Below, one piece after another: positions 8,168 to 15,551 of a stretch of 64,000 nucleotides of DNA. This DNA is from Saxibacter everestensis (GTDB taxonomy: Bacteria > Actinomycetota > Actinomycetes > Actinomycetales > Brevibacteriaceae). The stretch is taken from assembly GCF_025787225.1 (NCBI RefSeq), contig NZ_CP090958.1, positions 558,001-622,000 of the forward strand, written 5' to 3'. Position numbers and translations under genes: made by a program. Below the pieces are notes generated by a model that saw only the letters and a program-made list of their open reading frames with translations, had not been told where the DNA came from and made no database searches. Numbering within the stretch: position 1 is the first letter of the stretch; each line of letters begins with the position of its first letter.

Positions 8168-8344
8168 GGCAACAGCTTGTCGGTTTTTTATTGACAGGTC
8201 TAGCTCAGTTGCGACAAGTCGTAATCGAACGTTGACGCTGGTCAGCGAGTTACATCGATGTACTTCCGCTGATCAGGGCTTGTTTTGTTGAAAATATGTT
8301 GCTGATTCGTTGACATTGTCCCTACTTGTCGTTAACTTAGGGAT
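8168..8344. promoter_or_regulatory. Lysogeny control region between repressor and Cro-like gene
   Basis: CTTGTCG occurs at 8176-8182 and 8325-8331 on the plus strand and inverted (CGACAAG) at 8212-8218, so there are three candidate operator half-sites, one inside the rightward promoter and the others near the leftward start. No gene fits here. The region is AT-richer than its surroundings, as expected for an early control region. Confidence 0.65.
8310..8338 (+). promoter_or_regulatory. Early rightward promoter, predicted leaderless start
   Basis: TTGACA (8310-8315) and TAACTT (8333-8338) are 17 bp apart. The expected start point falls on or one base before the ATG at 8345, and no ribosome-binding site precedes that ATG. 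A CTTGTCG operator candidate sits between the boxes. Confidence 0.65.
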
Positions 8345-8623
8345 ATGCCATCAACAGAACCACTTGGTCCCATGGTGCGAATCCGAGATCTACGTCTCGC
8401 TCATGGTTGGACGATGAACCAGCTGGCGGATCGGATCGCCGAGCAGGGGATCGAGATCACCGAAGCCGGTATCTCGAATGTGGAGAACGGAAACAAAAAG
8501 GCTTCCGATCGTTTACTCACTGCGTGGGCGAAGGCGCTCGCTATTGAGCCGCTGAATGTGTGGCATGGTCCATTGCGGAAGCCGATCCAGCGTGGTGCTC
8601 CGAAGAGCAGGTCAGCAGCATGA
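8345..8623 (+). CDS. Cro-like XRE helix-turn-helix regulator
   Basis: This 92-residue protein is almost entirely a helix-turn-helix domain (IRDLRLAHGWTMNQLADRI, then EAGISNVENGNKKAS). Divergence from the repressor and first place in the rightward operon suggest Cro-like control of the lytic switch. There is no Shine-Dalgarno before the ATG, in line with a leaderless transcript. It overlaps the next gene by ATGA. Confidence 0.85.
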   Translation: MPSTEPLGPMVRIRDLRLAHGWTMNQLADRIAEQGIEITEAGISNVENGNKKASDRLLTAWAKALAIEPLNVWHGPLRKPIQRGAPKSRSAA

Positions 8624-9636
8624 CCACGCTCAAAATCACCGACATCCGGATCGAGGACCGGCACCGTACAGACCTCGGGGATATCAATGCGCTAGCCGAC
8701 TCCATCAAGATCGTTGGCTTACTGCATCCGCCCGTGGTGAACGCGGGATTCCGGCTGATTGCCGGGGAGCGTCGTTTAGCGGCTGTTCGATCGCTCGGCT
8801 GGGCTGAGGTGCCTGTCACCGTCGTTGACCTATCTACTGCTGGCGAAGTGCTGCGCGGTGAGGCTGACGAGAACACGTGCCGGAAAGCGTTCACGCCGTC
8901 TGAGGCTGAGACGATCGCGTCTGCTATCGAAGCCGCGCTGAAACCAGCCGCCAAAGAACGACAGAGTCCAGGACGACCAGCGAAAAACGGTGGAAATTTA
9001 CCACCGTTAAAACAGCCGAAAACTCGTGATGTCGCCGCGATGGGCACTGGCTTCTCAGAGAAGACAATCCGCTCCGTGCGAGAGATTAAAGCCAAGGCCA
9101 GCGACCCCAGCACCCCGGCACCTGTCCGCAAGCAAGCAGAAGCGGCACTTGCTGAGATGGACCGTACCGGGAACGTCAACGGGCCGCATAAGGAATTCAA
9201 GCGGGCCGAGACCGAAGCCGAGCGAGTCATAGCGGCAGTCGCAGAATTTCCCGAACTTCAGTACTACGTCGGTGACGGTCGGATCAAGGATCTTCTCCGA
9301 CTGGCCACGTCGCTCCGTACCTTCCAGGAGCCCGAGCTGTCGATGCGCCGGGAAAACCTGCGGAAGACAATCGCAGCCGAGCAACGCAAGGCATACGAAC
9401 CGGAACCCGACACCGGCCCGGACTACTTCAAGCTGGCCGACGCTATCTTCCAAGCTGCGAACACCGCTGCTCGGCTCATCGGAAAATCCGGTGGCCCAAC
9501 CACCATCAGCGAGGCTATCCCGATCACCGACGCTCTTCTCGTAGAGCAGTGGCGGGAGCAGTTCGAACGCCTCGCCTCCCAGTCGCAGGCTCTTGCCGAC
9601 ACCTGCAAGGCCAACAAACTAAGGATCGTCCGATGA
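8620..9636 (+). CDS. ParB/Srx N-terminal-domain protein
   Basis: The 338-residue protein starts with a ParB-like nuclease/CTPase-type domain: HRTDLGDINALADSI, then LLHPPVV and the core IAGERRLAAVRSLGW. A second helical part (about 100-190) contains a helix-turn-helix-like stretch (KNGGNLPPLKQPKTRDVAAMGTG split by a turn). No ParA partner is nearby, so plasmid-style partition is unlikely; such proteins in phages may act as regulators or nucleases. The ATG overlaps the Cro-like stop, which favours it over the longer frame from 8560. Confidence 0.8.
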   Translation: MTTLKITDIRIEDRHRTDLGDINALADSIKIVGLLHPPVVNAGFRLIAGERRLAAVRSLGWAEVPVTVVDLSTAGEVLRGEADENTCRKAFTPSEAETIASAIEAALKPAAKERQSPGRPAKNGGNLPPLKQPKTRDVAAMGTGFSEKTIRSVREIKAKASDPSTPAPVRKQAEAALAEMDRTGNVNGPHKEFKRAETEAERVIAAVAEFPELQYYVGDGRIKDLLRLATSLRTFQEPELSMRRENLRKTIAAEQRKAYEPEPDTGPDYFKLADAIFQAANTAARLIGKSGGPTTISEAIPITDALLVEQWREQFERLASQSQALADTCKANKLRIVR

Positions 9637-10028
9637 GTGCTTCCGAGAATCAGGAACTGTCCGACCTGTATCAGCGGATTTTTGAGGAGCTGGGAGGTCG
9701 GGCCACCGTCAAAGAGATTGTCGCTCACGCCACCATCACGGCGGGCCAGCACCTCAACGAGTATTTGACGGCGCAGGGCCACAAGACGAAAGTCGGGGCG
9801 TTCCTTCGCCGGAAGGGTACGTCGGGTCTGCCGCAAGCCCCTGAGGTTGACGGGCAGGGCACGCACGTCCAGTTGGAGCTGCTGTCCGTGGAGGAATTCA
9901 AGTATGTCGTTGCCCACCACTTGAAGAGTGCTAGGGCGTCTGCGCAGCAGGCCCGGAATCTCGCTGACTACTGCTACGAGATGCGCGGCGTAGCTCTGGA
10001 CCTGGATGAGCTGGGGCGAGCGGCATGA
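9633..10028 (+). CDS. Conserved small phage protein, unknown
   Basis: The 131-residue product has no family I recognise. The first 70 residues (SDLYQRIFEELGGRATVKEIVAHATITAGQ, interrupted by turns) look like a winged-helix fold; the C-terminal half is helical. The start overlaps the ParB-like stop, placing it in the same early operon. Confidence 0.7.
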   Translation: MSASENQELSDLYQRIFEELGGRATVKEIVAHATITAGQHLNEYLTAQGHKTKVGAFLRRKGTSGLPQAPEVDGQGTHVQLELLSVEEFKYVVAHHLKSARASAQQARNLADYCYEMRGVALDLDELGRAA

Positions 10029-10285
10029 AAGAGACGTACAGCATCGATGAGGCGAACACACTGCTTCGGGGCGAGGGTGCTCCGACGTGGTGGCTGCGTG
10101 AGGGCTGCCGGCAAGGCAAGTTCCCGCACCTGAAGGTCGCCCGGCAGACCCGGTTCACGAGGGCGCACCTGGATGAGATTCAGCGACTGGTGGAGCACCG
10201 CCCGGTCGCCGTCGTGAAACCGCAGCAGCAGCCGGGCATGGAGATTTTCGGCGCCGCGTCGGCGAAGAAGCGGAGAGCGTCGTGA
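10025..10285 (+). CDS. Helix-turn-helix protein, excisionase candidate
   Basis: The 86-residue basic protein resembles MerR/AlpA-type winged helices: YSIDEANTLLRGEGAP then WWLREGCRQGKFPHLKVARQTRF and RAHLDEIQRLV. This plan is typical of recombination directionality factors and small phage regulators. No other excisionase candidate is obvious, so it is the best guess for Xis. Distance from the integrase is a reason for caution. Confidence 0.65.
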   Translation: MKETYSIDEANTLLRGEGAPTWWLREGCRQGKFPHLKVARQTRFTRAHLDEIQRLVEHRPVAVVKPQQQPGMEIFGAASAKKRRAS

Positions 10286-10485
10286 TGACTCTCGATGAGG
10301 CTGACGGGCAGCTGCATGGCATCGTCAAGGTCCGCGGCTCGGACGACTACGGCGTGATCCTCGACGTTGACCGGTCCACAGCTATGGCGTTCGTGGACAT
10401 CGACGGGAACCGGCAGAACATCCCTCCGTGCCTACTCGTGCTGGAAGTGCCGGGTGACCCCCAAACAACGCAGGTGCCGTCATGA
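10285..10485 (+). CDS. Small hypothetical phage protein
   Basis: The 66-residue product (GIVKVRGSDDYGVILDVDRS) looks like a small beta-barrel. It overlaps both neighbours by a few bases; a GTG at 10282 directly before the ATG is an alternative start. Function unknown. Confidence 0.6.
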   Translation: MTLDEADGQLHGIVKVRGSDDYGVILDVDRSTAMAFVDIDGNRQNIPPCLLVLEVPGDPQTTQVPS

Positions 10486-10649
10486 TCTGGGCCGTCTACA
10501 TCCTCCTGATGCTCGCGTGGTTCTCCATCGTCGCGGTCCTGCTGGCGGCGCATCATCGCTGCTGCACGCAACGCCAGCAACTCGAAGCTGACGCCCCGGA
10601 TATCGCGTTCATCGGCTGGGACGAGTACTTGCGAAGCCGGGTGAACTAG
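10482..10649 (+). CDS. Small single-span membrane protein (55 aa)
   Basis: One hydrophobic helix (residues 2-24, VYILLMLAWFSIVAVLLA) is followed by a His/Cys-containing basic turn and a short polar tail. The ATG overlaps the upstream stop and the stop is 2 bp before the next start, so it fits the packed operon. Function unknown. Confidence 0.6.
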   Translation: MIWAVYILLMLAWFSIVAVLLAAHHRCCTQRQQLEADAPDIAFIGWDEYLRSRVN

Positions 10650-10651
10650 CG

Positions 10652-10840
10652 ATGGACCTGGACGCCCTGCGCGTGGCCCTGCTCGACGCACTCGATCACC
10701 CCACCGCCGACAACGCCGCCTGGTACACGAAAGTTTTTAACGCCCAGGCCGCGTACTGCGAGGCCCTGGAAGCCCTGGCTGGCGTGAAAACCCTGAAACA
10801 GCTCGCCGCCGAAACCACTCAACGAGGAGAAGACCTGTGA
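10652..10840 (+). CDS. Small helical phage protein (62 aa)
   Basis: This acidic, mostly helical protein (MDLDALRVALLDALDHP) ends in GEDL. Its coding end contains GAGGAGAAG, which is the ribosome-binding site for the overlapping next gene. Function unknown. Confidence 0.6.
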   Translation: MDLDALRVALLDALDHPTADNAAWYTKVFNAQAAYCEALEALAGVKTLKQLAAETTQRGEDL

Positions 10841-11919
10841 CGTACAACGGCAAACTCACCGACCACGACCTGGCCTTGATCCAGGCAGAGATTGACAGGT
10901 GGGTGCGGGTCGCGCTCTCCACGGAACGCTGCGACCGACCCAAAGCCGAAGCCGCCGTCAATGAGACGTACCGCACCGCCGGGCTGGAGCCACCGAAAGC
11001 CATCATATGGATGGATTCCCCTATGGGCGGGATCTGCGCCCTCGGCGTCCTATCCCAGCTCGGGGGCCAGCTCAGGGGCCAGCTCGGGGGCCAGCTCAGG
11101 GGCCAGCTCAGGGACCAGCTCAGGGGCCAGCTCGGGGGCCAGCTCTGGGGCCAGCTCGGGGGCCAGCTCTGGGGCCAGCTCGGGGGCCAGCTCGGGGGCC
11201 AGCTCAGGGGCCAGCTCGGGGACCAGCTCGGGGACCAGCTCGGGGGCCAGCTCCAAAATGTCTACTACTACGGTCTAGACACCTGGTACGAGGCATTTTG
11301 GATGGCCTACTACGGCCAGGCCCTCCGTGTGGCGGGGCTCCCTGAGAGCGACCGCCTGACAGCGGTCACGTCGGCGGTGGAGGGCATCGGCTGGTGGTAT
11401 GCGACGCCAGAAGTTGCTTTCCTCACCGAGCGGCCCACACGCCTCGCCCGCGACAACCAGGGCAGGCTCCACAACGAGGACGGCCCGGCGCTGCAATACG
11501 CGGACGGTTACAGCTTGAGCGCGTGGCACGGCACCCGGCTACCCGAAGACTTTTTCGCCCACGAGTGGGATGTGGATCGGATCTTCGCCGAGGAGAACAC
11601 CGAGGTCCGGCGGTGCGCGATCGAGCGGTACGGCTGGGACAGGTTCGCGGCCCACATGACCCAGGTCGGTGAGACGGTCCCCGATCCGGGGAACAGTCCA
11701 CACACTCTCACTTTGTATGACCTGCCGGAGCGTCTGCAGGACACGTACGAGGAGAAGGTCCGGATCCTCTTGTGCACTAACGGTTCGCCTGAAGCCGATG
11801 GTACGCGGCACAGATTCGGTCTCGTGTGCAGAGGTCACGAGACGGATGCCTTATCTGCGGCGGCGTCCCTCTATGGGATTCCCCGCGACGAGTACGCAGC
11901 AGCCGAAGTCCGGCGCTGA
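10837..11919 (+). CDS. DUF6745-like protein with 16 tandem xGQL tetrapeptide repeats
   Basis: The 360-residue protein has a helical start (1-65), a run of 16 tetrapeptides of the form (G/R/W)(G/D)QL (about 73-139), then a region with RLHNEDGPALQYADGYSL and AWHGTRLPEDF, which matches my memory of the actinobacterial DUF6745 family. Function is unknown. The repeats come from a 12-bp DNA unit, so copy-number change keeps the frame. Start GTG with AGGAG upstream, overlapping the previous stop. Confidence 0.75.
   Translation: MTYNGKLTDHDLALIQAEIDRWVRVALSTERCDRPKAEAAVNETYRTAGLEPPKAIIWMDSPMGGICALGVLSQLGGQLRGQLGGQLRGQLRDQLRGQLGGQLWGQLGGQLWGQLGGQLGGQLRGQLGDQLGDQLGGQLQNVYYYGLDTWYEAFWMAYYGQALRVAGLPESDRLTAVTSAVEGIGWWYATPEVAFLTERPTRLARDNQGRLHNEDGPALQYADGYSLSAWHGTRLPEDFFAHEWDVDRIFAEENTEVRRCAIERYGWDRFAAHMTQVGETVPDPGNSPHTLTLYDLPERLQDTYEEKVRILLCTNGSPEADGTRHRFGLVCRGHETDALSAAASLYGIPRDEYAAAEVRR
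11055..11253 (+). repeat. 12-bp tandem repeat inside coding sequence
   Basis: About 16.5 copies of the unit GGCCAGCTCGGG occur head to tail, with single-base variants giving Gly, Arg, Trp or Asp at the variable codons. All six frames are open over it because the unit is a multiple of three, which creates artefactual ORFs such as an ELAP repeat on the minus strand. Confidence 0.95.
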
Positions 11920-11945
11920 CCCCCAATAGGAAGGAAACACCAGTA

Positions 11946-12356
11946 ATGAGCACTATCACGCAGGCTGATGCGATCCGCATCACGGGTAAGGAGATCCTCG
12001 ACCATCTGGACCGGGAGGCGTCTATCCCGGTGATCACCAGGCTCGGTTTTCAGGGTGACGTGTCGGTTCGCCGGGTTGAGGGTGTGGTGTCGAAGCCGAT
12101 GCCGAAGACGGTGATGCTCGTGCAGTCGGAGGCGTCCTCGAACACTCACACGTTGCATCCGGACGGGCCGTGTTTCTGGGAGGCCCGCGCCAATGTGTCG
12201 GCGACCCAGCCGATCTTGGGCACGGTGACGATCCCTGAAGGTTCGACGGGGCTCCTCAGCCATCAAGAACACGGAAATCTTGCTCTGGCGCCGGGGTCTT
12301 ATGACATTGGCCGTCAGGTGGAGTACGCGGAGGAACTGCGGCTCGTCGCCGACTAG
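11946..12356 (+). CDS. Hypothetical phage protein (136 aa)
   Basis: The sequence is beta-rich after an N-terminal helix (TITQADAIRITGKEILDHL). The ATG at 11946 follows AGGAAGGAAAC at good spacing, which decides it over the longer frame from 11826. No family recognised. Confidence 0.7.
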   Translation: MSTITQADAIRITGKEILDHLDREASIPVITRLGFQGDVSVRRVEGVVSKPMPKTVMLVQSEASSNTHTLHPDGPCFWEARANVSATQPILGTVTIPEGSTGLLSHQEHGNLALAPGSYDIGRQVEYAEELRLVAD

Positions 12357-12364
12357 AACCCGCT

Positions 12365-12394
12365 CGGTGGGCTGGCCCTCGACGGTCGGCCCAC
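12365..12394 (+). other. Hairpin in the intergenic gap
   Basis: GGTGGGC pairs with GCCCACC across a GC-rich loop, without a T run. It may stabilise the upstream mRNA 3' end or pause transcription. Confidence 0.4.
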
Positions 12395-12421
12395 CGGCAC
12401 CACTTTCAAGGAGAGAACGCC

Positions 12422-12553
12422 ATGAATTTCAGTGATTTCGTCCGCATGGGTGATGTCGGCGAACCGGAGCGGCATATCGAGTTCGAGCCGATCCCGGAGT
12501 CCGTGCCCGTGCCGGAACCAGCCCCCGTACCGGCCGAGCCGGTCCCAGCCTGA
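12422..12553 (+). CDS. Proline-rich micro-protein (43 aa)
   Basis: A strong AAGGAGAGAACGCC leader precedes this frame. The product has a charged start (MNFSDFVRMGDVGEPERH) and a Pro/Glu/Val tail (PVPEPAPVPAEPVPA). I recall similar short R-x-IEFEP / PVPEP proteins in other actinophages. The tail is probably extended and may mediate protein binding. Confidence 0.65.
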   Translation: MNFSDFVRMGDVGEPERHIEFEPIPESVPVPEPAPVPAEPVPA

Positions 12554-12569
12554 ATGCGGTGCAGCAGTC

Positions 12570-13172
12570 ATGCCGATATATCCGATATACCCGGGAGCGT
12601 CATCTCCCGGCCCGAACGGGTTCCGCACTGACGGTTTCGAGTCCTCGGAGAGCATCGATTTCCATCTTGGCACTGCCCGCGGTCTCCGGGTTTTCAAGGT
12701 CACGCCAGAAGGTTGGCTGACGGGGATCTACTACCCGTCGGTGTGGCGTGCCGGGGAGAATACCGCCCAGCATCTCACACAGTCGCCGCACCCGGAGGTT
12801 AAAGAGTGCGGGAAGCCGTGGGGTGCGTGCCGTTGCGGGTTTTACGGCTACTACCTGGGGTCGAACGATTACGCGCAGTCCGGTGACATCAGCGGGTGTG
12901 TGGATGGTTACGGGGAGATCGTGTTGTCGTCGCGTGGTTTCCGTGCGAAGAAGGCGTGGATCAGAGCACTGTTCATCCCGAAGCAGTTCCCGGTGGTGTC
13001 CACGGACGGTGGTGGCGGGGTTTTACGGCCTGATCATCGGTGGGAGTTGGAGCCAGCGAACATCGCCGTCAACTATCCCGGCATCCCGATTTACACGGAT
13101 TTCGCGGCATTCGAACGGGACTACCCCGCGGTGAAGCCGGAGTTTGATGACGGCCCGAAGGAGGCGGCGTGA
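12570..13172 (+). CDS. Hypothetical phage protein with Cys/aromatic core (200 aa)
   Basis: The central part has CGKPWGACRCGFYGYYLG, a compact Cys/aromatic motif, followed by a beta-rich segment (GEIVLSSRGFRAKKAWI). The fold is unknown; a metal-binding or carbohydrate-like jelly fold is possible. The start lies 17 bp after the Pro-rich gene. Confidence 0.65.
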   Translation: MPIYPIYPGASSPGPNGFRTDGFESSESIDFHLGTARGLRVFKVTPEGWLTGIYYPSVWRAGENTAQHLTQSPHPEVKECGKPWGACRCGFYGYYLGSNDYAQSGDISGCVDGYGEIVLSSRGFRAKKAWIRALFIPKQFPVVSTDGGGGVLRPDHRWELEPANIAVNYPGIPIYTDFAAFERDYPAVKPEFDDGPKEAA

Positions 13173-13357
13173 TGATCCAGCAGATACCGGCGGACTTGGC
13201 ACCGGCTGTCCGTGACTTGGATTACGGGACGTGTGAGGAAGCTGCGGCGAGGATTTCCGCTGCCGGGGTGCCGATCCGTCACGTTGAGTCGATGATCCGG
13301 GAACACCGTATTCATGCGGGTATCCCGGTCGAGGGCCTTGAGCGGGTGACGTCATGA
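13172..13357 (+). CDS. Small hypothetical phage protein (61 aa)
   Basis: This mainly helical protein (EEAAARISAAGVPIRHVESMI) may hold a degenerate helix-turn-helix. The ATG at 13172 has GAAGGAGG 7 bp upstream; a GTG at 13169 is in frame. It overlaps the next gene. Confidence 0.6.
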   Translation: MIQQIPADLAPAVRDLDYGTCEEAAARISAAGVPIRHVESMIREHRIHAGIPVEGLERVTS

Positions 13358-13590
13358 AACCGCCGTATTCGATATGTGACCTTGTGGAGCTGCGGGCTGA
13401 GCCGGAGGGCACGGAGGTGGACGCCCACATGGATGCGAACCGTCCCGCCTACACGACCCGGATGCGCAAGGTCGGGCCGGACACGTGGCGGGTGGCGTGG
13501 GCGTCGGACAGCCTCACCTACGACACCGCCGAGCTGTTGGCCTTGTTCCCTGGCGTGACCGTGGTGCATCACCCGAAGGCGGTGGCCTGA
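13354..13590 (+). CDS. Small hypothetical phage protein (78 aa)
   Basis: A beta-strand pattern (TTRMRKVGPDTWRVAWASD) ends in ALFPGVTVVHHP. It is coupled to both neighbours by ATGA-type overlaps. Function unknown. Confidence 0.6.
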   Translation: MKPPYSICDLVELRAEPEGTEVDAHMDANRPAYTTRMRKVGPDTWRVAWASDSLTYDTAELLALFPGVTVVHHPKAVA

Positions 13591-13817
13591 TGTTTGTGCA
13601 CATGGTTGGTGACACGGTCCGTACGGTCGCGGAGCTGGATGATATGGGGCCGGGGTGGACGGTGCGGGTCCGCAATTGGGACTACGTGAAGCGTGCCTGC
13701 TGCGATATGGGCTGTTGGTGGCGGGTGTACGACGACGCCACGATCGGCGGACCGCGGACGCGGGCGTGGCTGCTGCGGCAGGGGTTCCCGACTCTCGTGT
13801 CGATGGGCGGCCAGTGA
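13590..13817 (+). CDS. Small Trp/Cys-rich phage protein (75 aa)
   Basis: The product contains CCDMGCWWRVYDD after GPGWTVRVRNWDYVK. The Cys and Trp content suggests a compact fold. The start overlaps the previous stop (TGATG) and the end overlaps the next start. Confidence 0.6.
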   Translation: MFVHMVGDTVRTVAELDDMGPGWTVRVRNWDYVKRACCDMGCWWRVYDDATIGGPRTRAWLLRQGFPTLVSMGGQ

Positions 13818-14056
13818 TGATGAAGCTACTGCTTAGTCCCGTCGTCCGAGTCCGTATCTTGGCCGGCCTCGCAGGTTTCGGATTCTTCTTGGAACTGGCC
13901 GCTCTCGCTGGTGCTGTCACAGGAGCTTTCACGAGCGACGACCGGTACGGGTTGGCGGCTCTCGCGTGCGGCTTCTTTGGGATACCGGCTCTAGCAGTCG
14001 GGTTCGGTTTTCTCGGTGACGCGCTCAAGGACGTACAGCGGGGTGCATGGCGATGA
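13817..14056 (+). CDS. Small two-span membrane protein (79 aa)
   Basis: Two hydrophobic helices (about 10-35 and 46-66) are separated by the short polar turn TSDDRY, and the C terminus is basic. It could be an early-expressed inner-membrane protein affecting host physiology or exclusion; nothing more specific is supported. Confidence 0.6.
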   Translation: MMKLLLSPVVRVRILAGLAGFGFFLELAALAGAVTGAFTSDDRYGLAALACGFFGIPALAVGFGFLGDALKDVQRGAWR

Positions 14057-14277
14057 ACCTCACTGTCGCTGAGTTGTCACACTGCCACCTGGGTCTCACA
14101 ATCTCCGTCACGATAGACCGGCGCACACGGATCGGGACACTCCTGTCCGTGTGGCATGAGCGGGACCGGAGCCTGGTGAAGCTCGTCCTTGGGGGAACGC
14201 GCATCTTCGCGTTCTACTGCGACGACGCCACCACGTCCTTTGTGAAGATCGTGCAGCGGGATGGCGGTGCCGCATGA
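14053..14277 (+). CDS. Small beta-rich protein, first copy of a tandem pair
   Basis: The 74-residue product shares its plan with the next gene: NLTVAELSHCHLG here, SLTVGALTAEHIG there, and the common core DRRTRIGTLLSV / NRRTRSGVLKSV. The start overlaps the membrane gene stop (ATGA); ATG 14047 is an alternative. Confidence 0.65.
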   Translation: MNLTVAELSHCHLGLTISVTIDRRTRIGTLLSVWHERDRSLVKLVLGGTRIFAFYCDDATTSFVKIVQRDGGAA

Positions 14278-14501
14278 GCCTCACTGTTGGAGCCCTTACC
14301 GCCGAACATATCGGCTCCCAGATCACGTTCACTGCGAACCGGCGTACCCGATCCGGTGTCCTTAAATCTGTTGAACACACGGCTGGCGGCACGCGGGTGA
14401 CGATCACCAACTGGCAGCGCACCTGGCATCTTTCAACCCTCGTCCCAGCTGACACACACATCCGCGTGCAGGAGGTGGAGGAACCATGCCAGACTCACTG
14501 A
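14274..14501 (+). CDS. Small beta-rich protein, second copy of a tandem pair
   Basis: This 75-residue paralogue of the upstream gene keeps the LTV-x-LT start and the (D/N)RRTRxGxL motif but diverges after residue 40. The two genes overlap by 4 bp. The pair probably arose by local duplication. Confidence 0.65.
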   Translation: MSLTVGALTAEHIGSQITFTANRRTRSGVLKSVEHTAGGTRVTITNWQRTWHLSTLVPADTHIRVQEVEEPCQTH

Positions 14502-14659
14502 TCCTCGCATTCCTGGTCGTCGCGACGGTGGCGTTCCTCACCGTCTGCACAGTCGTGGTCATCGCGGCGCAAGGGATTTACCGGCGGCTCGACAGGCACG
14601 CCAACGCCATCACACAAGGCAAACATTTGAGTTCTTTCCAAGGAGATAAAGACCTGTGA
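14486..14659 (+). CDS. Small single-span membrane protein (57 aa)
   Basis: A hydrophobic helix (residues 4-28) precedes a basic amphipathic tail (YRRLDRHANAITQG). It overlaps its neighbours and its end contains AAGGAGATAAAG, the ribosome-binding site of the next gene. Function unknown. Confidence 0.6.
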   Translation: MPDSLILAFLVVATVAFLTVCTVVVIAAQGIYRRLDRHANAITQGKHLSSFQGDKDL

Positions 14660-14859
14660 TCAAAGTGAAAACCCAGGTCCGGCCTGAGCGGCTGACGCTG
14701 GTGCAACACACACGCTTCGGCTGGGTGGTGATCTGCCGAGTCAACATGCAGGTCATCGGGACGTGGCCGACGCTCAAGGCAGCGCATGACGCTGCAACGG
14801 AGCACGCGACGACGGACATTCTGCTGCGGATCGTCAACGTCATCGGGGGGCGAGCCTGA
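14656..14859 (+). CDS. Small hypothetical phage protein (67 aa)
   Basis: A beta hairpin-like start (KVKTQVRPERLTLVQ) is followed by a helix (AAHDAATEHATTDILL). GTG start with a strong AAGGAG. Function unknown. Confidence 0.6.
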   Translation: MIKVKTQVRPERLTLVQHTRFGWVVICRVNMQVIGTWPTLKAAHDAATEHATTDILLRIVNVIGGRA

Positions 14860-15035
14860 TGCCGCGCCTCTTCTTTTACCTGATGGTGGTGACGGGTGTC
14901 GTCGGGGTGGTGCTGGTTGCCGCGTATGACGGCGTGTGGGTGCTCTGCTCGGCTGGGGTGCTGCTGTTCGGGTGGGCGGCGTGGCGTGCGGCGTACGCGG
15001 CCGGACGGGCGATGGGTGGTGGCGACGATGAGTGA
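14859..15035 (+). CDS. Small two-span membrane protein (58 aa)
   Basis: Two hydrophobic helices (4-22 and 26-48) are followed by the acidic end GGGDDE. The ATG overlaps the previous stop. Three small membrane proteins occur within 1.3 kb here, so membrane modification by the early region is plausible. Confidence 0.6.
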   Translation: MPRLFFYLMVVTGVVGVVLVAAYDGVWVLCSAGVLLFGWAAWRAAYAAGRAMGGGDDE

Positions 15036-15315
15036 CTGCTACGACAAGCAGGGTCGCCCGATCACTCTTCAGCAGTGGGTGGAATCCACCGACGACAAGC
15101 GGGTCGCAAGGGACAAAGTCGGGTTCGCGGATGTGTCCACCGTGTGGCTCGGCCTCGACCACAACCATTTCGGCGGACCGAAACCGATCATCTTCGAAAC
15201 GATGATCGGCGGGGGCCGCCACAACCTGGGGTGCTGGCGGTACTCGACCCTTAAGGAAGCTCAGGCTGGACATGAGCGGGTAGTGCGGGCTCTCCGGGCG
15301 GGTGAGCAGCCATGA
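15028..15315 (+). CDS. Conserved phage protein (95 aa)
   Basis: The sequence DKQGRPITLQQWVE, then TVWLGLDHNHFGGPKPIIFETM and GGGRHNLGCWRYSTLKEAQAGH, is a pattern I recognise from many actinophage proteins of unknown role. The start overlaps the previous gene. Confidence 0.75.
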   Translation: MSDCYDKQGRPITLQQWVESTDDKRVARDKVGFADVSTVWLGLDHNHFGGPKPIIFETMIGGGRHNLGCWRYSTLKEAQAGHERVVRALRAGEQP

Positions 15316-15551
15316 GTGGCCGTCCTGTCCCGGCGCGTCAGCGCGCCATCTACCGGCGAGTACTCAAACAGCTCGGCACCGTCGACGGGATCAACCGTGC
15401 GGCGCGGGAGCTGGTGGAAGCCCACGAACCCGACCCCACAGCCCGCCAACGCCTGCTGGCGATGCTGCAGCTCGACCCCCACCAAGGCCTCGTGGACGAG
15501 GTACCGCGCATCCAAACGAACTCGAACCTGTTCGGGCGGGGTGAATGGTGA
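15312..15551 (+). CDS. Hypothetical phage protein (79 aa)
   Basis: The product is helical, with a basic start (SGRPVPARQRAIYRRVLKQL) and a second helix RAARELVEAHEP. Function unknown; it overlaps both neighbours. Confidence 0.65.
   Translation: MSGRPVPARQRAIYRRVLKQLGTVDGINRAARELVEAHEPDPTARQRLLAMLQLDPHQGLVDEVPRIQTNSNLFGRGEW

Noticed and set aside
8620-9636. Plasmid-type partition system
   Set aside because: Only a ParB-like protein is present; no ParA ATPase or centromere-like repeats are nearby, and the element has an integrase and att sites.
11055-11253. CRISPR array
   Set aside because: The units are 12 bp, contiguous and coding, with no spacers and no cas genes.
11050-11256. Minus-strand ORF with ELAP repeats and two extra plus-strand repeat ORFs
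   Set aside because: They are products of the 12-bp repeat, which leaves all frames open; none has a start signal or conserved flanks, whereas the xGQL frame continues into a conserved domain.
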